Assembly (NCBI GenBank): GCA_965200045.1
Contig: OZ241330.1
Coordinates: 434,001-498,000, forward strand
Length of the DNA: 64,000 nucleotides
Direction of reading: 5' to 3'
DNA from: Bin25 sp026709415
GTDB taxonomy: Bacteria; Bacteroidota; Bacteroidia; Flavobacteriales; Flavobacteriaceae
The notes beneath the pieces are model-generated. The model was not told the origin of the DNA, searched no databases, and worked only from the letters and a program-made list of their open reading frames with translations. The translations under genes and the position numbers were made by a program. Numbering within the stretch: position 1 is the first letter of the stretch; each line of letters starts with the position of its first letter. This document shows positions 27,803 to 36,620 of this stretch, piece after piece.

Positions 27803-28834
27803 ATGTATAACAAAATCAGCTTAAAAGACATAGCGAAAGAATTAAATCTTTCTAAAACAGCAGTATCTTTAGTTCTAAACAATAAAGGGGATGCAAACAA
27901 TATCAGTCGACCTACACAAGAAAGAATATATGCTTATGCTAAGAAAAAAAATTACAAGCCTAATGAGATAGCTCGTTGGCTGAGTCTTGGTAAGACTAAG
28001 ACGATTGGATTGATTATTCCCAGAATTTCTGATAGTTTTTATGCCAATATAGCCAGTTATATAGAGAGAAGAGCAATGGAAATGGGATATACTGTTTTTT
28101 TTAGTAGTTCAAATGAAGATCCTAAAAAAGAAGCAACGCTTATTCAATCAATGTTTAGTAGACAAGTTGAAGGGCTAATCATTGCTTCTACCCAGAAAAA
28201 TCATGCGGAAATCAAATATTTAAAAGATAATAATCTTCCATTCGTTTTAATTGACAGACATTATCCAGATATCGACACAAATTTTGTCGTAGTTAACAAT
28301 TACAGTGGTGCTAATAGAATTACGAAACATTTATTGAAATTAGCTAGAAAAAGAGTTGGCTTTATAACAATAAAATCTGATCTAAAGGCTATGAAGGAGA
28401 GACTTCGTGGTTATGTTGAAGCTATTGAACTTCATACAGAGAATCATAATGAATTAGTGAAATCCCTAGATTACGAAAAGTTTGAGTCTCAAATGGATGA
28501 GAGTTTATCAGATTTGATTTTTTTGAAAAAAATTGACGCACTTGTTTTTTCCACGCACTTTCTAGTGCGTGCTGGAATTCGATCGCTCAAGCGACTAGGG
28601 ATAGAAATCCCTGCGAAAGTTGCGATTGCAAGTTTTTCAGAATTATCTGAGTTTGATTTAGTTAATCCTCCCATTACAGTTATGCGACAACCTGTAAAAG
28701 ACATTGGAAACACAGCTGTAGATATTCTTTTTAGTGAATTAAATGAGTTAAAAGATGTAAAGACAATGGAGCGAACCAAAAAGCAAAGAGTGTTGGAACC
28801 TGAATTTTTGATCAGAAAATCGTGTGGATCATGA
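27803..28834 (+). CDS. LacI-family transcriptional regulator
   Basis: 343 residues. The N-terminal HTH is textbook (SLKDIAKELNLSKTAVSLVLNNKGDANNISRPTQERIYAYAKKKNYKPNEIARWLSLGKTKTIGLIIP over residues 5-72), followed by a periplasmic-binding-protein-like sensor domain to the C-terminus (EGLIIAS, FVLIDRHYP, VVVNNYSGA, VGFIT, DALVFSTHF, RQPVKDIG). The natural ligand would be a sugar or sugar acid of the pathway. Three LacI-type palindromes lie at 27213, 28866 and 35027, next to this gene, before the rraA-like gene and before uxuA, so it probably represses those units in the absence of inducer. That assignment is inference from position. Confidence 0.93.
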   Translation: MYNKISLKDIAKELNLSKTAVSLVLNNKGDANNISRPTQERIYAYAKKKNYKPNEIARWLSLGKTKTIGLIIPRISDSFYANIASYIERRAMEMGYTVFFSSSNEDPKKEATLIQSMFSRQVEGLIIASTQKNHAEIKYLKDNNLPFVLIDRHYPDIDTNFVVVNNYSGANRITKHLLKLARKRVGFITIKSDLKAMKERLRGYVEAIELHTENHNELVKSLDYEKFESQMDESLSDLIFLKKIDALVFSTHFLVRAGIRSLKRLGIEIPAKVAIASFSELSEFDLVNPPITVMRQPVKDIGNTAVDILFSELNELKDVKTMERTKKQRVLEPEFLIRKSCGS

Positions 28835-28865
28835 GAAATTAGTAAATGCTAAATTTTATACTTTT

Positions 28866-28881
28866 ACTAAACCGATTTAGT
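28866..28881. promoter_or_regulatory. LacI-type operator candidate O2
   Basis: ACTAAACCGATTTAGT lies 32 bases after the LacI gene and 185 bases before the rraA-like gene at 29066. It is the exact reverse complement of O1. It is well placed to control the rraA/porter unit. Confidence 0.75.
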
Positions 28882-29065
28882 GTTCGTTGTATCGACTTTA
28901 AACATCTTAGAACGATGATTTAGGGATGACAGAGAGTGCTTTATGGCCTATTTATATCAACATTTGAAGCAACTTGAAAGAATTAAATGAAATCAATGGC
29001 TCAGTTTGAGTGCTTATACATAGCAAATGATAAGGACTTTGTAAAAATTTTGAACATGGCTTTGA

Positions 29066-29779
29066 ATGTTTGAACCACAGTGTATGAATAGTATTTGGCG
29101 AGATGATGATGAACTTTTCAAAATTGCAAAAAAAGAGCTTTTTGTAGCGCTTGTAGGGGATGTATTGGATAGCATGGGTTTTATTAATCAGTTTTTACCA
29201 CCAATTATAAAGCCCCTTCAAAGTCATTTTGTTCTTATCGGAAGAGCAATGCCTGTGTTAGGGTCTGATGTTTATGACGAGTCTTTTGAGAACAGCCATA
29301 ATCCCTCATTGAAAAAGCCTTTTGGAATCATGTTTGAGGCTTTGGACAGCCTAAAAGCAGGAGAGGTCTACATTTGTACTGCTGCTTCATCAAATTACGC
29401 GCTTTGGGGTGGACTAATGAGTACTAGGGCAATAAAACTAGGAGCGACTGGTGCAGTATTAAATGGATGGTCAAGAGATACTATTGAAATACAAAATCTC
29501 GATTTTCCAACCTTTTCCTTTGGAGGTTATTCACAAGATCAAAAAGCTCGAGGAAAGGTAATCGATTTTAACATCCCTATTGAATTTGGTGGCGTAAAAA
29601 TTCATCCTGGTGATATTGTATATGGAGATCTTGATGGCGTACTGATTGTACCCAAAGAATCTGTAAAAGATGCGTTTGCAAAAGCAATTGATAAAGCTCG
29701 TAAGGAAAAGTTGGTCAAAATTGAATTGGAAAATGGAATGAGCTCAGCAGATGCGTTTAATAAATTTGGAATTATGTGA
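29066..29779 (+). CDS. RraA-like protein (class II pyruvate aldolase fold)
   Basis: 237 residues; an alternative ATG is at 29084. The RraA core is visible: GDVLDSMG near 31-38, LKAGEVYIC near 96-104, GGLMSTRAIKLGATGAVLNGWSRD at 115-138 with R137 and D138 at the known substrate and Mg2+ positions, and a GGVKIHPGDIVYGDLDGVLIVP segment near 195-216. Family members include 4-hydroxy-4-methyl-2-oxoglutarate aldolases, oxaloacetate decarboxylases and the RNase E inhibitor RraA. In this locus, with mannonate dehydratase, an aldolase for a 2-keto-3-deoxy sugar acid is the natural guess, but no member with that activity can be cited with certainty. Confidence 0.82.
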   Translation: MFEPQCMNSIWRDDDELFKIAKKELFVALVGDVLDSMGFINQFLPPIIKPLQSHFVLIGRAMPVLGSDVYDESFENSHNPSLKKPFGIMFEALDSLKAGEVYICTAASSNYALWGGLMSTRAIKLGATGAVLNGWSRDTIEIQNLDFPTFSFGGYSQDQKARGKVIDFNIPIEFGGVKIHPGDIVYGDLDGVLIVPKESVKDAFAKAIDKARKEKLVKIELENGMSSADAFNKFGIM

Positions 29780-29811
29780 TACTTAGAACTATTCCATGAG
29801 GTTAATAATTT

Positions 29812-31263
29812 ATGAGCTATAAAAATTCGAGCAGCCTATTAATCATATGTTTCGTATCTACCATCGGTGGGTTTCTCTTTGGATATGATACAGCCATAAT
29901 TTCAGGATGCAACACCTTTTTAAAACAACATTTCGAATTGACAGCAGTCCAGTTAGGATGGGTCGTTTCAAGTGCTCTATTGGGTACGGTAGGCGGGTGT
30001 GTCATTGCAGGGATCATCACAGATAAGCTGGGAAGAAAAAAAATGTTATTCCTTGCGGCCTCTTGTCTCGTATTGTCAGCGTTGGGATCTATGTTTCCTC
30101 CCCAATTTTTAGGAAATTTAAATAATCCATATTGGATTACTTCAAATCTTGAGTTTTCGTTTAATTTTTTAGTTATTGTACGTGTGATTGGAGGAATTGG
30201 AGTAGGAATCACTTCAGTAGTCGCGCCTATATACATATCAGAACTCTCTCTTCCATACAATAGGGGAAGGATGGTATCGTTATATCAACTTTCCATCACT
30301 GTGGGTATCCTTCTCGCTTTTTCAATAAACTGGATTATATTGAGTAACGCTGATAATTTGGCAGGAGTTATAATTAATGACTCTTCGAGTTTTTGGAACT
30401 GGATATTTGTTCAAGAACTTTGGAGAGGAATGTTAGGAACAGAAATTCCAATTGCAATTTCGTTTTTGTTTTTATTATTGATTGTACCGGAGAGTCCAAG
30501 ATGGTTGTTGAAAGTTGGTAGGGATGAAAAAGCAATGACCATCATGATAAATATTTATGGCAAAGAACAATCAAAACTCATCTCAACTGAAATAAAAGAA
30601 ATCCAAAACAACCAAAAAGGAGGATATAAAGAACTATTAAAACCTTTTTTAAGAGTGCCGTTATTAATTGGCATCTTTCTACCTATGTTTTCTCATTTAA
30701 GTGGCATTGCAGCCATCATGTATTTTGCTCCTAACATCATTAATGAATCATTAGACAATGTTCAAAATTCTTTTTTGGGAGCAGTCCTCATAGGAGTAGT
30801 TAATTGCGCGTTTACTTTTGTTGCCATTAAGAATATTGAAAGATATGGTAGACGGAAATTATTACTAATTGGAGTAACGGCCACTTCCATTTCCTTAGTG
30901 GGAGTCAGTATTTTATTTTTACTACATTCAGAGTACGTAATCATTCCTTTACTAACATATGTCGCTAGCTTCGCTTTTTCTTTTGGCCCAATTGTTTGGA
31001 TTATTATAAGCGAAATTTTTCCCACTCGAGTCCGAGGATTAGCTGTAAGTATTGGAAGCTTACTTCTAATGGTAACTGGGTTTATTGTTACTCTTACAAA
31101 TCCAATTTTAATCGAAAAAATTAGACCCTCTGGAACCTTTTTAATGTATGCTATGTTTAGTATTCCATCACTTTGGTTTATTTATCAATTTGTGCCAGAG
31201 ACTAAAGGAAAAACTCTTGAACAAATCGAAAAATTTTGGCATGCCAAAGCAAAATCTATTTAG
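29812..31263 (+). CDS. MFS sugar porter (second copy)
   Basis: 483 residues, 32 bases after the rraA-like gene and likely in the same transcript. Sugar-porter marks: GFLFGYDTAIISG in TM1, DKLGRKKM after TM2, RVIGGIGVGITS, SPRWLLKVG before the cytoplasmic loop, NIERYGRRKLL after TM8 and PETKGKTLEQIE at the C-terminus. It is similar to the porter at 6416-7789 but has an extra loop between TM3 and TM4 (about residues 98-120, FPPQFLGNLNNPYWITSN). It imports a monosaccharide, by place probably the same one oxidised by the neighbouring SDR. Confidence 0.9.
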   Translation: MSYKNSSSLLIICFVSTIGGFLFGYDTAIISGCNTFLKQHFELTAVQLGWVVSSALLGTVGGCVIAGIITDKLGRKKMLFLAASCLVLSALGSMFPPQFLGNLNNPYWITSNLEFSFNFLVIVRVIGGIGVGITSVVAPIYISELSLPYNRGRMVSLYQLSITVGILLAFSINWIILSNADNLAGVIINDSSSFWNWIFVQELWRGMLGTEIPIAISFLFLLLIVPESPRWLLKVGRDEKAMTIMINIYGKEQSKLISTEIKEIQNNQKGGYKELLKPFLRVPLLIGIFLPMFSHLSGIAAIMYFAPNIINESLDNVQNSFLGAVLIGVVNCAFTFVAIKNIERYGRRKLLLIGVTATSISLVGVSILFLLHSEYVIIPLLTYVASFAFSFGPIVWIIISEIFPTRVRGLAVSIGSLLLMVTGFIVTLTNPILIEKIRPSGTFLMYAMFSIPSLWFIYQFVPETKGKTLEQIEKFWHAKAKSI

Positions 31264-31305
31264 TTGAACATGGCACTTATTAAATTCTGCATATAAATCA
31301 GACCA

Positions 31306-31879
31306 TTGAAATCAAATTCTTTTGTATATGGTAAAAAACCACCCCAACAACAAACCATTGAACTTCTGGTCGGAACATCCTCAGGACCTACTGGTCAAGA
31401 CTCAATTTTTTTTCGAAAATTTTTTGAACCATTATATACCAATAAAGAATGTCCGATAAAACCGTTCCGTGAGTTGTTGGGAGTGCCTTCAACTCAAAAA
31501 GCTGAACATTATTGTAAATAAAACTCTTATCAAGAAACGGATTCTAAATCCCCAAATGCAGTATTTCACAAAATCTCTATACACGAAAGGCAATTCCATT
31601 TGCATTTTTTTTAATCTAGTTCATTTTAAAAACCGTAGTCGAGACATCGGTTTCCAAGAAATCATTGCTAATTCTGTGAAACTCGATCAAAAAGAGAATG
31701 CCAAATCATCGATAATTTTATTTGACACAACGGTTCAGGATCATAACATCTTCTTTCTAACCGATACTAAATTTAATAAGGAGGCAATCAACCAATGCAA
31801 TAAGATTACCCAATATGAAAACACCCAAAAAAGTCAAACTAACACCAAAATTTCAAGTATTAAAAGATTAATATTTTGA
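31306..31879 (+). pseudogene. Degenerate IS5/IS1182-like transposase
   Basis: Two frames with transposase similarity and a deleted middle. The first (to 31521) has FFRKFFEPLYTNKECPIKPFRELLG, resembling the N-terminal FxxxFxPLYs.x.GRPSxPIRLMVGL region of IS5-superfamily (IS1182/ISL2-type) transposases. The second (in the frame ending 31879) has ILFDTTVQDHNIFFLTDTKFNKEAINQCNKI, resembling the DTTVQEKNI.YPTD segment of the same proteins. No intact catalytic core or terminal repeats remain. The relic sits between the porter and the second SDR. Family call rests on remembered motifs. Confidence 0.6.
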
Positions 31880-31901
31880 TTTTTCATAATGAAGAAAAGC
31901 T

Positions 31902-32705
31902 ATGTTTAAAACCAAGATAGACTTGACCAAAAAAAACGCATTAGTGACTGGAGGAAGTCAAGGAATAGGTTCTGAGATTTGTAGAGAGTTGGCATCTTGT
32001 GGAGCCAACGTGTATATAAACTATTATCAAAATAAGGAAAACGCTAAAGCCTTAGCCAAAGAATTAGTTGATAACTTTCTAGTTAAAGTAGCTTTTGGGG
32101 GAGCCAATGTAGCCAATGCCGTGGAAGTTAAAGAAATGTTCATGAAAATGGAAAAAGAAATAGGTAAAGTTGATATTCTAGTAAACAATGCAGGTTGCGA
32201 AACAATTAATCACGTTCTTGAAATAAAAAATGAAGATTGGGACAATGTAGTTAATGTAAATCTTAAAGGCCCATTTTTATGCTCGAGGGAAGCTGCCTTA
32301 CAAATGGATTCAAAGGGAGGAGTCATCATTAATATCTCCTCAATTCATGATACTGTCCCACGGAAGGGACTAGCGCATTATTGTTCTTCAAAAGCTGGTT
32401 TAAAAATGCTTTCCAAGTGCCTCTCTATAGAATTAGCAGATAAAAACATTCGAGTGGTTTCAATTGCTCCTGGAGTGATTGAAACCACCATGAATCATAA
32501 AGAACTAGAAATGATTGGAAAGTCCAGTTTTAATCAATGGATTCCTCAAGGAAGAATTGGAAATGTTTCTGATGTTGCAAACACGGTAAGTTTTGTTGCA
32601 AGTGATTTAGCAAGCTATATCAATGGAACCGACATTTATATAGATGGCTCATATATGAATAGTACAATTCAATATGATCCAAGATTGAAAAGAATAAGGA
32701 AATAG
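31902..32705 (+). CDS. Short-chain dehydrogenase, glucose-1-dehydrogenase-like (candidate mannose dehydrogenase)
   Basis: 267 residues, cytoplasmic. Cofactor motif TGGSQGIG at 16-23, NNAG at 95-98, catalytic S147, Y160, K164 (YCSSK) and a C-terminal INGTDIYIDGS segment. This closely follows the pattern of bacterial glucose 1-dehydrogenases. After strand 2 it reads INYYQNKENA, without the usual Asp, which favours NADP. It is followed by the solute-binding-like, lactonase and uxuA genes. With mannosidases around, oxidation of mannose at C1 to mannonolactone is a natural proposal; fructuronate reduction is the alternative. Confidence 0.87.
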   Translation: MFKTKIDLTKKNALVTGGSQGIGSEICRELASCGANVYINYYQNKENAKALAKELVDNFLVKVAFGGANVANAVEVKEMFMKMEKEIGKVDILVNNAGCETINHVLEIKNEDWDNVVNVNLKGPFLCSREAALQMDSKGGVIINISSIHDTVPRKGLAHYCSSKAGLKMLSKCLSIELADKNIRVVSIAPGVIETTMNHKELEMIGKSSFNQWIPQGRIGNVSDVANTVSFVASDLASYINGTDIYIDGSYMNSTIQYDPRLKRIRK

Positions 32706-32717
32706 GGACAAGTGGTG

Positions 32718-33869
32718 ATGTCAGAGAGGGTTCTATTGAAAGGTATCGCGTGGGATCATCCAAGAGGATCTGAGCCATTACGAGCGACTTCAATTGCGTT
32801 TGCAAAAAAAAACCTTAATGTTTCCATTGAGTGGGATTTCAGAACGCTTAAAGAATTTGGGGATCTTCCGATTAATGATCTTATAACACAATATGACTTA
32901 ATTACCATAGATCATCCTTTCATGGGCGAAGTTGACGAAAAAAAACTACTTATTCCATTAGAAGACTTCATTCCAGCCAGTGATTTGATAACATTAGAAT
33001 GTCAATCTGTGGGACCTAGCTTTGAATCATACCGTTATAAAAGTCATCTATATGCATTGCCGATAGATGCATCTGCTCTCGTATCTGCATATAGAGACGA
33101 TTTGATCACAAATCTGAATATTCAACCTCCCTTTGAAAGAAACTCTCTTTTCGAATTTTATAAAAAAATTCCAAATGATTTTAAAGTTGCAATGCCTTTG
33201 TGTCCCACCGATCTTTGGTGTATTTTCCTAACCATATGTGTGCAAGATGCTGGTAGGAATTTCATTGAAAATAAACAATTTGATGGATCCATTGGTGTAG
33301 GAGCACTCGATGAACTAAAAAAGCATTTAAATTCTGTGCATCCAAAATCATTAAATTGGAATCCCATTCAAATTTTGGATTATATGGGGACTAATGATGA
33401 TATAATTTATTGTCCTTTTTTATTTGGATATACAAACTATTCTAGAGGAGGGTTTAAAAAAAACCTTGTAACTTTTGGAAATAGTCCCATCAATCCTAAA
33501 AATTCTGTTTCGACTGTTTTGGGTGGAGTTGGGGTTTCAATCTCCTCCAGGTGCAAATTTCCTGAATGGGCAGCAAAATTCATAAACTATTTGACAAAAT
33601 CAAAAGTTCAAGAAAGTATTTACACTGAAAACGGCGGACAACCCGGAAATGTTAAAGCATGGCAAAACAAAGCTAACAATAAACTTTGCAATAATTATTT
33701 TAAAAACACCTATTCGAGCATGAAAAGTGCATATGTCCGACCACGGCATTCAGGTTGGAACCGCTTCCAAGAGAAAGGTGCAAAATTATTGCACGAATGT
33801 CTTGTTAAGGACTTACCATCTCATGAATCAATAAAAAATTTAAACCAATTATATCAAACGATTGTTTAA
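32718..33869 (+). CDS. Solute-binding-protein-like protein without signal peptide
   Basis: About 383 residues from the ATG at 32718 (two GTG codons precede it in frame). The chain reads like a family 1 sugar-binding protein: RGSEPLRATSIAFAKKNLNVSIEWDFRT at the start, YDLITIDHPFMGE near 60, LYALPIDASALVSAYRDDL near 115 and VLGGVGVSISSRCKFPEWAAKFINYL near 265-290. It has no signal peptide, no lipobox and no ABC permease or ATPase gene nearby, so it probably stays in the cytoplasm. It begins 12 bases after the SDR. It might be a sugar sensor, a buffer or an enzyme partner; the role is unknown. Confidence 0.7.
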   Translation: MSERVLLKGIAWDHPRGSEPLRATSIAFAKKNLNVSIEWDFRTLKEFGDLPINDLITQYDLITIDHPFMGEVDEKKLLIPLEDFIPASDLITLECQSVGPSFESYRYKSHLYALPIDASALVSAYRDDLITNLNIQPPFERNSLFEFYKKIPNDFKVAMPLCPTDLWCIFLTICVQDAGRNFIENKQFDGSIGVGALDELKKHLNSVHPKSLNWNPIQILDYMGTNDDIIYCPFLFGYTNYSRGGFKKNLVTFGNSPINPKNSVSTVLGGVGVSISSRCKFPEWAAKFINYLTKSKVQESIYTENGGQPGNVKAWQNKANNKLCNNYFKNTYSSMKSAYVRPRHSGWNRFQEKGAKLLHECLVKDLPSHESIKNLNQLYQTIV

Positions 33870-33968
33870 TACCTCTTTATTACTTTCAAATCTGGTGAAA
33901 AACTGTAGTCGATGAATTTTTTCTATCATACTAAAGACGTAATAAAGAATGCCATTATAACGGAGTAA

Positions 33969-35018
33969 ATGATTTACACTTTTTTCTTGGGAAGTTATAC
34001 AGAACTTCTTACACCTTCTTTTGGAGGGCTTGGAGATGGGATATATACGACTCAATTTGATACTAAAACTAAGCAACTTAATAAAATTCATACCAAAAAA
34101 GTTCGTAATCCAAGCTATTTAGTTATAAGTGAAAACAACCAATTTTTATATTGTATTTCAGAGCTCGACAAAAAGGAGAGTCCTAGTGTTAGAGCGTATA
34201 AAATAAATGATGATTTTTCACTAGAATTTCTAAATAAACAGTTTATTCCTGGAAGTTATCCATGCCATGTAAATAGCTACCAAAACAATATTTTGGTAGC
34301 TTGTTATTCAACAGGTAATGTAGTACAATTTCCATTGGATTCGTCGGGGAAGTTGATGAAATTTACCAAAAATTACTATCATAAAGGTTCAAGTATCAGT
34401 AAAACAAGACAAAAAAGTCCTCACGCTCATCAAGTCTTAATCCATCCTATAAGTAGAGATATCTATGTGTGTGATATGGGCATTGATATGATCAAAGCAT
34501 ATCAATTATCTGGCAAGGAATTAATACCCAACGAAAAAAAAGATATAGTAGTCACGAAAGGTGGTGGGCCTAGACATATGATTTTTAATGAAATTGGGAA
34601 TTTAGGTTATGTGCTCAATGAGCTAAGCGGAGAGATATCCATATTATCTCGTATAGGTGAAACATATAAAGAATTAAGAACCTATCCTACCATACCTTAT
34701 GGTTTTCATGGAACGCCTAGTGCTTCAACTATACGATTACATCCTAATGGAAAGTTTTTATATGCTGGTAATAGAGGATCTGAAATAATTACTATTTTCA
34801 GGATTTTCGGTAATAGACTAGAGTTTTTATGCCACCATTTCACAAAAGGAAAAGAAATAAGGGAGTTTAATATTACTCCAAATGGTAAATGGCTGATTGC
34901 CTGTCATCAAAACTCTAATGATATAGTAATCTTTAAAATCAAAAGAGGCGGACTTCTATCTGAAGAATATCGAACCAGGGAAATTTCATCGCCTGCTTGT
35001 GTGGTTTTTTTAAATTAG
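33969..35018 (+). CDS. Lactonase-family beta-propeller (6-phosphogluconolactonase-like)
   Basis: 349 residues without signal peptide. It follows the Lactonase (PF10282) pattern: FFLGSYTE opening, GIYTTQFDTKTKQL, NPSYLVISENNQFLYCISE, GSYPCHVN, SPHAHQVLIHPISRDIYVCDMG, GGGPRHMIFNEIGNLGYVLNEL, STIRLHPNGKFLYAGNRGS, IREFNITPNGKWLIACHQNS, which gives a seven-bladed propeller. Known members hydrolyse 6-phosphogluconolactone or other aldonolactones. Between an SDR and mannonate dehydratase in the cytoplasmic gene string, hydrolysis of mannono-1,5-lactone to mannonate is the likely step. It is placed 100 bases after the solute-binding-like gene. Confidence 0.85.
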   Translation: MIYTFFLGSYTELLTPSFGGLGDGIYTTQFDTKTKQLNKIHTKKVRNPSYLVISENNQFLYCISELDKKESPSVRAYKINDDFSLEFLNKQFIPGSYPCHVNSYQNNILVACYSTGNVVQFPLDSSGKLMKFTKNYYHKGSSISKTRQKSPHAHQVLIHPISRDIYVCDMGIDMIKAYQLSGKELIPNEKKDIVVTKGGGPRHMIFNEIGNLGYVLNELSGEISILSRIGETYKELRTYPTIPYGFHGTPSASTIRLHPNGKFLYAGNRGSEIITIFRIFGNRLEFLCHHFTKGKEIREFNITPNGKWLIACHQNSNDIVIFKIKRGGLLSEEYRTREISSPACVVFLN

Positions 35019-35460
35019 ATTATTTTACTAAACCGATAAAGTATTATATTTAGTCGCTCCTTATGAACCCTCTTTTCTCCGCTTAGGAAATGGCATTACC
35101 AAACTCGAAACTTTGAATTGTATCATCAAAAGACTTTAACATTTTCTATGAGATACCAACAGATAATCAGGTTAAATGATTCTTAAGTGCGATGATATTT
35201 GATTTTATTTTTTCTATTCTTTGGACTTCTTAAGAATTGTAATGAATTTTCGAGTCAACATGTATAAAATGAATTAAGTCATTTCAATAAACTGATAAAA
35301 ACCTTATTAAACAACTATGGAATCACATCATTTTACCGAAAGAGAACTTAAAACAAATGTATTCCTTGTATGGAATTTTAAGGCCTTTATAGATACTCCA
35401 TTCCGAACAGTTCGAGGAAAAGGAAGACCCAGATAATTTTCAAACACCAAAACATAAAAA
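35019..35460. other. Control region before uxuA
   Basis: 442 bases. The first part holds the third LacI-type palindrome (35027-35042). A 39-codon frame at 35317-35436 (ending FRTVRGKGRPR) has no recognised family and is probably a fragment or chance. No clear TAnnTTTG box is seen. Confidence 0.5.
35027..35042. promoter_or_regulatory. LacI-type operator candidate O3
   Basis: ACTAAACCGATAAAGT keeps the left half and central CG of O2 (14 of 16 bases identical). It lies 9 bases after the lactonase gene and 419 bases before uxuA. Confidence 0.65.
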
Positions 35461-36522
35461 GTGAAACTAGGCCTTGGTTTATACAAACATATGCTAAATA
35501 CAGATCATTACAATTTTGCAAAGCAGTGTGGGGCTACTCATTTAGTTATTCATTTAGTAGATTATTTCGGTCATAATAGAAAGGGCATGGATCAACCCGT
35601 AGGGGGTAAATCAGGTTGGGGTTATGCGGGAAATCCACATGAAATATGGTCCTATGAAGAGTTATCGTCTTTAAAAAATGAAATCAATGACCACGGATTG
35701 GAATTAGAGGCCATTGAGAATTTTGATCCTGCCCATTGGCATGATGTATTGTTAGATGGGCCTAAAAAGGAAGAACAGATATTCAACCTAAAAGAACTTA
35801 TTCGTAACGTGGGTAAAGCTGGTATACCAATATTTGGATACAATTTTTCAATAGCAGGAGTGTCATCTCGAAATAAAAAGCCATACGCAAGGGGAGGAGC
35901 AGTTTCAGTTGGTATGGAGAGTGTTGATAATAGACCCATTCCTAATGGGATGGTTTGGAATATGGTCTATAATAAAAATGCTCAAAAGGGGGTACTGCCA
36001 AAAATCAGTCATGAAGAGCTTTGGAGTAGATTGGAATATTTTCTCGATGAATTAATACCTGTTGCAGAAGAGTCCAAAGTAAAATTAGCTGCACATCCGG
36101 ACGATCCACCAATGCCATATGTACGTGAAACTCCAAGATTGATTTATCAACCTGGTATGTATCAAAAATTAATAGACTTAAAACCTAGTTCATCAAACAA
36201 AGTAGAATTCTGCTTAGGTTCAACTGCTGAAATGACCAATGGCGATGTTTATGAGGCAACCGACACCTATAGTAAACAAAATAAAATCGCTTATATCCAT
36301 TTTAGAAATGTTATAGGGAAAGTACCTCGATATAAGGAAGTTTTTGTAGATGAAGGAGATATAGATATGTTCAGAATCTTGAAAATCTTGAGAAACAACA
36401 AATTTGAAGGTGTTTTGATTCCTGATCACACACCTCTAATGAATTGTGGAGCTCCTTGGCATGCAGGTATGGCTTACACCATGGGTTATATGAGAGCGGC
36501 AATCTTACTATTGCAATCCTAG
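35461..36522 (+). CDS. uxuA: Mannonate dehydratase UxuA
   Basis: Converts D-mannonate to 2-keto-3-deoxy-D-gluconate and water. 353 residues from a GTG start that gives the usual opening (MKLGLGLYKHML). Metal-site motifs are complete: HPDDPP (H212), FCLGSTAEM (C251), YIHFRNV (H280, R282) and IPDHTP (D322, H323), matching the His, Cys, His and Asp ligands reported for the Mn2+ enzyme. An RGG and a GMVWN segment also fit. It lacks a UxuB partner of the usual long-chain mannitol-dehydrogenase type in this window; the substrate may come from mannose oxidation instead. It is followed by GH38 after 98 bases. Confidence 0.92.
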   Translation: MKLGLGLYKHMLNTDHYNFAKQCGATHLVIHLVDYFGHNRKGMDQPVGGKSGWGYAGNPHEIWSYEELSSLKNEINDHGLELEAIENFDPAHWHDVLLDGPKKEEQIFNLKELIRNVGKAGIPIFGYNFSIAGVSSRNKKPYARGGAVSVGMESVDNRPIPNGMVWNMVYNKNAQKGVLPKISHEELWSRLEYFLDELIPVAEESKVKLAAHPDDPPMPYVRETPRLIYQPGMYQKLIDLKPSSSNKVEFCLGSTAEMTNGDVYEATDTYSKQNKIAYIHFRNVIGKVPRYKEVFVDEGDIDMFRILKILRNNKFEGVLIPDHTPLMNCGAPWHAGMAYTMGYMRAAILLLQS

Positions 36523-36620
36523 GTTGACAAATAAACGATGAACTAAATCAGGAATTAGGCACAATAACGATAAAAAACAAATTTTATAATCTAAATAAGG
36601 AACAAATAAACCGTGAATTC

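Noticed and set aside
29812..31263. Sugar porter loop insertion as sign of a fusion
   Set aside because: The extra residues between TM3 and TM4 are modest and occur in other sugar porters; no second domain is present.
31745..31772. CTAACCGATACTAA as a fourth LacI-type site
   Set aside because: It matches only the centre, lacks the dyad symmetry and lies inside the transposase relic.
35317..35436. 39-codon frame before uxuA ending in RTVRGKGRPR
   Set aside because: Too short and without family; noted only as possible debris.
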